Program-made: the position numbers and the translations under genes
The notes under the pieces: model-generated
What the model saw: the letters and a program-made list of their open reading frames with translations, nothing else
Told to the model about the DNA's origin: nothing
Database searches by the model: none
Source: JBBIRT01 sp037441725
GTDB taxonomy: Bacteria; Desulfobacterota; BSN033; UBA1163
Length of the DNA stretch: 6,439 bases
Direction of reading: 5' to 3'
NCBI GenBank assembly: GCA_037441725.1
Contig: JBBIRT010000164.1
Location: forward strand, 1-6,439
Shown here: positions 5,110 to 6,439 of the stretch, piece by piece
Layout: each line of letters begins with the position of its first letter
Position numbering within the stretch: the first letter of the stretch is position 1

Positions 5110-5676
5110 TTAGCGGTGACGAGGGTGGCGGTGATAATGATAATAAAAACCAAAACTTCCTCGCCAGTAGGGATATCCCCACCACCATGGGTCATAAATA
5201 ATGTAGGGAGAGACCGAGTAATAATAGTAAGATGGAGGCCAGAGGAAGACCTGTCTACTTAAGACCACAGGATAGTGGTAGTCCATCTCACCGAGAGGTT
5301 TGATTTTTTCACCAGTAATTTCTCCGGCTACAGTGATCTTTCGGCCTCTCTCAAAGAGGTAAGGATCTAAATACTGATCAATGAGAGTTAAAAATCTTCC
5401 TTCTGAAAAAGAGGTCTCTTGGGGTTCGCCCCTCCATCCCAGGGGATTTTGAAAGACCTCAATCTGTGTGGTCCCATCCCTTTGATTGATGGTTTCGATG
5501 ATCTCTCCTCCCCAAACCACCCATCTCCCTTTAAAGGTTTCTGGGTTATCTCGAACCTGGGAGAGGGAAATAGGAGGATGGGCCTTCGTCCTCAGATCCT
5601 TTGAGATGACATGGGCACATCCTGGAAGAGAGATGAAGAGAAATAAGATTAAAAATTTTGGAAATCTAAAATTCAC
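5110..5676 (-). CDS. Slp-family outer-membrane lipoprotein with aromatic/His-rich tail
   Basis: From a GTG at 5676 the protein has 188 residues. A lipoprotein signal (MNFRFPKFLILFLFIS) ends in the lipobox LPGC, with C20 as the lipidated residue. No Asp follows the Cys, so sorting to the outer membrane is expected. The body carries Slp-family marks: VVWGGEIIET (53-62), GRFL (93-96), LDP (103-105), GRKITVAGEITG (111-122) and MDYHYPVV (131-138). Slp proteins are linked to starvation or stress in enterobacteria, but their molecular job is unclear. The last 43 residues (146-188) are unusual: 11 Tyr, 5 Trp, 2 Phe and 4 His, ending HRHPRHR. A TTG at 5700 would add eight residues. I prefer GTG because the predicted transcript starts near 5708 and the shorter form is a normal signal peptide; neither start has a clear Shine-Dalgarno. 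Family call good, start uncertain. Confidence 0.85.
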   Translation of the reverse strand: MNFRFPKFLILFLFISLPGCAHVISKDLRTKAHPPISLSQVRDNPETFKGRWVVWGGEIIETINQRDGTTQIEVFQNPLGWRGEPQETSFSEGRFLTLIDQYLDPYLFERGRKITVAGEITGEKIKPLGEMDYHYPVVLSRQVFLWPPSYYYYSVSPYIIYDPWWWGYPYWRGSFGFYYHYHRHPRHR

Positions 5677-5714
5677 TAAATTTAATTTTAAACCAATCAA
5701 AATTAAGATTCAAT

Positions 5715-5742
5715 ATCATAAGAAAAAAAAGAGGCCTGTCTT
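5715..5742 (-). promoter_or_regulatory. Possible promoter of the Slp lipoprotein gene
   Basis: On the minus strand AAGACA (5737-5742, 4 of 6 for -35) is followed after 16 bp by TATGAT (5715-5720, 5 of 6 for -10). The -35 box lies inside the upstream terminator hairpin, so the terminator and this promoter share bases. A promoter is needed here, because the terminator should stop transcripts arriving from the carboxyltransferase gene. Confidence 0.4.
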
Positions 5743-5759
5743 TTAAGGACAGGCCTCTT
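5723..5759 (-). terminator. Strong intrinsic terminator of the carboxyltransferase gene
   Basis: AAGAGGCCTGTC (5729-5740) and GACAGGCCTCTT (5748-5759) form a perfect 12-bp, GC-rich stem around a 7-nt loop. On the minus strand the stem is followed by an unbroken T-run (plus-strand A-run 5723-5730). It lies about 28 bp beyond the carboxyltransferase stop codon and should end that transcript efficiently. Confidence 0.92.
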
Positions 5760-5786
5760 GTAAACTTCAATTATAATAGGAGAGGA

Positions 5787-6439
5787 TTAAAGGTTGATGT
5801 TTGAATACTTTTTCCAGGGACGAGCGACTTGCTTGTTTTGCAAGAGTTCAAGGGCAGTGCAAACATATTTTCTCGTGTCATGAGGCATGATTACATCATC
5901 GGTATAACCCCGCTCTGCTGGTTGATAGGCATGTTCATATTTTGTTCGATACTCTGCAATAAGTGTTTTAGCTGTTTCCTTGGGATTAGGAGATGCTTTG
6001 ATCTCCTTTGCAAAAATGACACTTGCCGCTGTCTCGGCTCCTACGATATTTACCTTAGCGGTAGGCCATGAGAAGACAAGGTCAGCCCCAATACTCTTAT
6101 CAAGCATGGCATAATGAGCCCCTGCATAGGACTTTCCAATAATGACAGAGATCAGAGGTACTGTTGCCTCAGCCCAAGCAAAGAGGGTCTTTGCCCCGTG
6201 TCTAAGGATTCCTTTCCATTCGTGAGGTGAACCGATCCAGAAGGCAGGACAGTCTACAAAGGTAACCAAGGGGATATTGAAAAGATCGCAAAACCTGACA
6301 AACCTGGCTAATTTATCAGAAGCGTCACAATCCAAACCTCCCATAAGGACTTTGGGTTGATTTGCTACGATCCCCGCAACCATTCCATTGAAACGGGCAA
6401 AACCAACAATAAGATTGCGGGCAAAATATTTATGGATTT
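5787..6439 (-). CDS. Biotin-dependent acyl-CoA carboxyltransferase subunit, C-terminal part (cut by window edge)
   Basis: The frame stays open to the window's right edge, so the N-terminal part lies outside; 216 residues are visible, against about 510-520 for a full subunit. The sequence begins in the segment ARNLIVGFARFNG, so the ATG at 6383 is internal and not a start. Family landmarks follow: GIVANQP, SDKLARFVRFCD, IPLVTFVDCPAF, GILRHGAKTLFAWAEATVP, KSYAGAHYAM, GADLVFSWPTA, and the C-terminal KKYSNINL (cf. KHGNIPL). It is the enzyme half that moves the carboxyl group between carboxybiotin and an acyl-CoA (acetyl-, propionyl-, methylcrotonyl-CoA carboxylases) or the reverse in decarboxylases. 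Several normally conserved positions differ: PAF for PGF, and GAETAA where propionyl-CoA carboxylases have GPEGAV. The latter recalls methylcrotonyl-CoA carboxylases and glutaconyl-CoA decarboxylases. Substrate is therefore left open. A strong terminator follows. Confidence 0.92.
   Translation of the reverse strand, partial: IHKYFARNLIVGFARFNGMVAGIVANQPKVLMGGLDCDASDKLARFVRFCDLFNIPLVTFVDCPAFWIGSPHEWKGILRHGAKTLFAWAEATVPLISVIIGKSYAGAHYAMLDKSIGADLVFSWPTAKVNIVGAETAASVIFAKEIKASPNPKETAKTLIAEYRTKYEHAYQPAERGYTDDVIMPHDTRKYVCTALELLQNKQVARPWKKYSNINL

Noticed and set aside
4950..5195. Minus-strand open frame of 81 codons between the lipoprotein and greA
   Set aside because: It overlaps the ends of both real genes in another frame and spans the greA promoter; no family resemblance.

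Overview
The window is an AT-rich bacterial chromosome segment carrying eight genes on both strands, one of them a pseudogene. The gene set (tungstate uptake cassette, Slp-type outer-membrane lipoprotein, stand-alone P-type-ATPase-like HAD protein, biotin-dependent acyl-CoA carboxyltransferase) suggests a Gram-negative anaerobe, perhaps of the Desulfobacterota (deltaproteobacterial) type. That placement is inference from gene content only. No RNA gene, CRISPR array, insertion sequence or phage gene is visible.

Left part (1-740): a single-gene minus-strand unit for a small heat-shock protein (Hsp20), with its own sigma70-like promoter and a strong intrinsic terminator. It is divergent from the next unit. 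The shared intergenic region holds one promoter per direction and a symmetrical set of GTAATA/TATTAC repeats touching the rightward promoter, a good operator candidate.

Centre (740-3881, plus strand): a tungstate (tup) operon. The first gene encodes a cytoplasmic regulator with an excisionase-type helix-turn-helix fused to a periplasmic-binding-protein-like domain. Next comes a clearly broken tupA, the tungstate-binding protein gene. About 70 codons of its 5' part are recognisable; they are split by a frameshift in an A-run and followed by about 140 bp of unrecognised sequence. The permease TupB and the ATPase TupC, which has a C-terminal Mop/TOBE-like domain, look intact. The transporter therefore has its membrane and energy components but no local receptor. 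Either a tupA elsewhere supplies it, or the system is decaying, or the sequence or assembly is wrong here.

Right part (3882-6439): a promoter and a leader of about 85 nt precede a small soluble HAD protein resembling the phosphorylation domain of P-type ATPases. It converges on greA with only 9 bp between the stop codons. greA, an Slp-family lipoprotein with a very aromatic/His-rich tail, and a biotin-dependent carboxyltransferase (C-terminal part, cut by the window edge) lie on the minus strand. A strong terminator separates the carboxyltransferase from the lipoprotein, and promoter-like sequences precede both greA and the lipoprotein, so these look like separate units.

The region is mostly ordinary. 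The items most worth a second look are the receptor-less tup operon, the operator-like repeats, the perfect hairpin inside the tupA remnant, and the HAD protein. I see no convincing previously undescribed multi-gene system.
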